Positions 5,567 to 5,911 of a DNA stretch of 5,911 nucleotides are shown in pieces (position 1 is the first letter of the stretch; every line of letters starts with the position of its first letter). Source of the DNA: Dialister sp. UBA7295 (lineage in GTDB: Bacteria > Bacillota > Negativicutes > Veillonellales > Dialisteraceae); the NCBI GenBank assembly GCA_002471975.1, contig DKQZ01000028.1, positions 6,224 to 12,134 of the forward strand. The letters are read 5' to 3'. The position numbers were made by a program, and so were the translations under genes. The notes below the pieces were generated by a model. The model was not told the origin of the DNA. It worked only from the letters and a program-made list of their open reading frames with translations, and made no database searches.

Positions 5567-5681
5567 GAATCGGGAATATCGGGGATGGTCGGGATTCATT
5601 TCGGGATTGTCGGGGTGGCTATGGCTGGCTTCGCCAACCAGATTTATATACGGGTCTAAGGCCCGCACCCGGAGATATAAA
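5567..5681 (+). repeat. TCGGG five-unit element, copy D, with extended structured tail
   Basis: GAATCGGG starts at 5567 and five TCGGG motifs follow (T at 5570, 5579, 5589, 5601, 5610), with spacing loosened to 9, 10, 12 and 9. The hairpin at 5622-5640 has an unrelated sequence (TGGCTGGC, loop TTC, GCCAACCA, one mismatch) but holds the same position. The tail TTTATAT (5643-5649) can pair with ATATAAA (5675-5681), enclosing two competing inner stems: CGGGTC with GGCCCG, or CGGGT with ACCCG. Confidence 0.7.
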
Positions 5682-5707
5682 CTGAAACAGATATCAAATG
5701 ACAAAAT

Positions 5708-5748
5708 AAAAAGACCATTCGGACGTTGATCTGATTGGTCTTTCTTTT
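5708..5748. terminator. Bidirectional terminator
   Basis: AAAGACCA (5710-5717) pairs with TGGTCTTT (5736-5743), and inside it TCGGA (5719-5723) pairs with TCTGA (5730-5734), with one T-T mismatch and one G-U, around a six-base loop. T-runs follow on both strands: TTTCTTTT on plus and TTTTTATTTT on minus. The obvious minus-strand client is a gene to the right of the window. Confidence 0.75.
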
Positions 5749-5762
5749 GCAAAATGATTTCG

Positions 5763-5830
5763 AGTGCAAATGAAGATACAGCTCAGCAGGGTCATAGGCC
5801 CCTGCGCGGAGCGCACTTCATAAAACTGGG
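5763..5830 (+). other. Structured region, possible relic of the TCGGG element hairpin and tail
   Basis: ATGAAG (5770-5775) can pair with CTTCAT (5816-5821). Inside are two mutually exclusive stems: GCAGGG (5786-5791) with CCCTGC (5800-5805), and TGCGC (5803-5807) with GCGCA (5811-5815). The second, followed by ATAAAACTGGGG, resembles the hairpin plus ATAAATGGGG tail of copy B. No TCGGG units precede it and no gene is visible in 5682-5911. Confidence 0.4.
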
Positions 5831-5874
5831 GATGTACAAAAATAAAAATCATTATTTAAAAGCTTTAGGGAAGA

Positions 5875-5911
5875 TAGTTATTAGTTATCAGCAATATCAT
5901 TAACTTAGCAG
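5875..5911 (+). repeat. Degenerate heptamer array at the window edge
   Basis: TAGTTAT occurs twice in tandem (5875-5888), followed by CAGCAAT, and the window ends exactly with TTAGCAG (5905-5911). It is probably the near end of another heptamer array continuing to the right. Confidence 0.4.

Noticed and set aside
5354..5752. 132-residue minus-strand ORF spanning the MATE start and copy D
   Set aside because: It contains the repeat-encoded Pro-Asp-Asn run, starts within the bidirectional terminator region and overlaps the MATE gene out of frame.
532..5911. tRNA or rRNA genes
   Set aside because: I found no T-loop/anticodon arrangement or acceptor stem in the intergenic stretches.

Overview
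The window reads as chromosomal DNA from a Gram-positive-type or Firmicutes-lineage anaerobe. A Negativicutes member such as Dialister or Megasphaera is my best guess, but this is inference from protein flavour, strong Shine-Dalgarno sites and U-tract terminators; nothing here fixes the taxon. Four protein genes are supported. Three are multi-spanning membrane transporters and one is a cytoplasmic UroD-fold protein.

Layout. Positions 1-531 (+) hold the C-terminal part of a PotE-like putrescine/ornithine antiporter, closed by a terminator. Positions 532-1683 have no credible gene and are dense in repeats: two tandem copies of a five-unit 9-bp TCGGG element with a hairpin, then seven copies of a roughly 70-bp tandem repeat, then a short promoter-to-terminator unit (candidate small RNA or attenuator), then a third, inverted TCGGG element. 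Positions 1684-2544 (+) encode an EamA/DMT-family transporter followed by two terminator-like hairpins. Positions 2863-3882 (-) encode a UroD/methyltransferase-fold protein that is not HemE. Positions 4126-5454 (-) encode a MATE-family efflux transporter. Positions 5467-5911 hold the MATE promoter region, a fourth TCGGG element, a bidirectional terminator, a structured relic and the start of another heptamer array.

The genes do not form an evident pathway. EamA (+) and the UroD-like gene (-) converge. MATE and the UroD-like gene are co-directional, but 243 bp apart, with a possible separate promoter between them. The notable part of the window is the intergenic DNA, which is built from three repeat systems: (1) elements with exactly five TCGGG motifs, at exact 9-bp steps in three of four copies, then a variable-sequence hairpin; (2) a 70-bp tandem array with two conserved anchors; (3) 7-bp arrays of TTAGCCG/TTAGCAG type that supply the stop codons of both the EamA and the MATE gene. 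These account for most of the non-coding DNA and are the best candidates for something undescribed.
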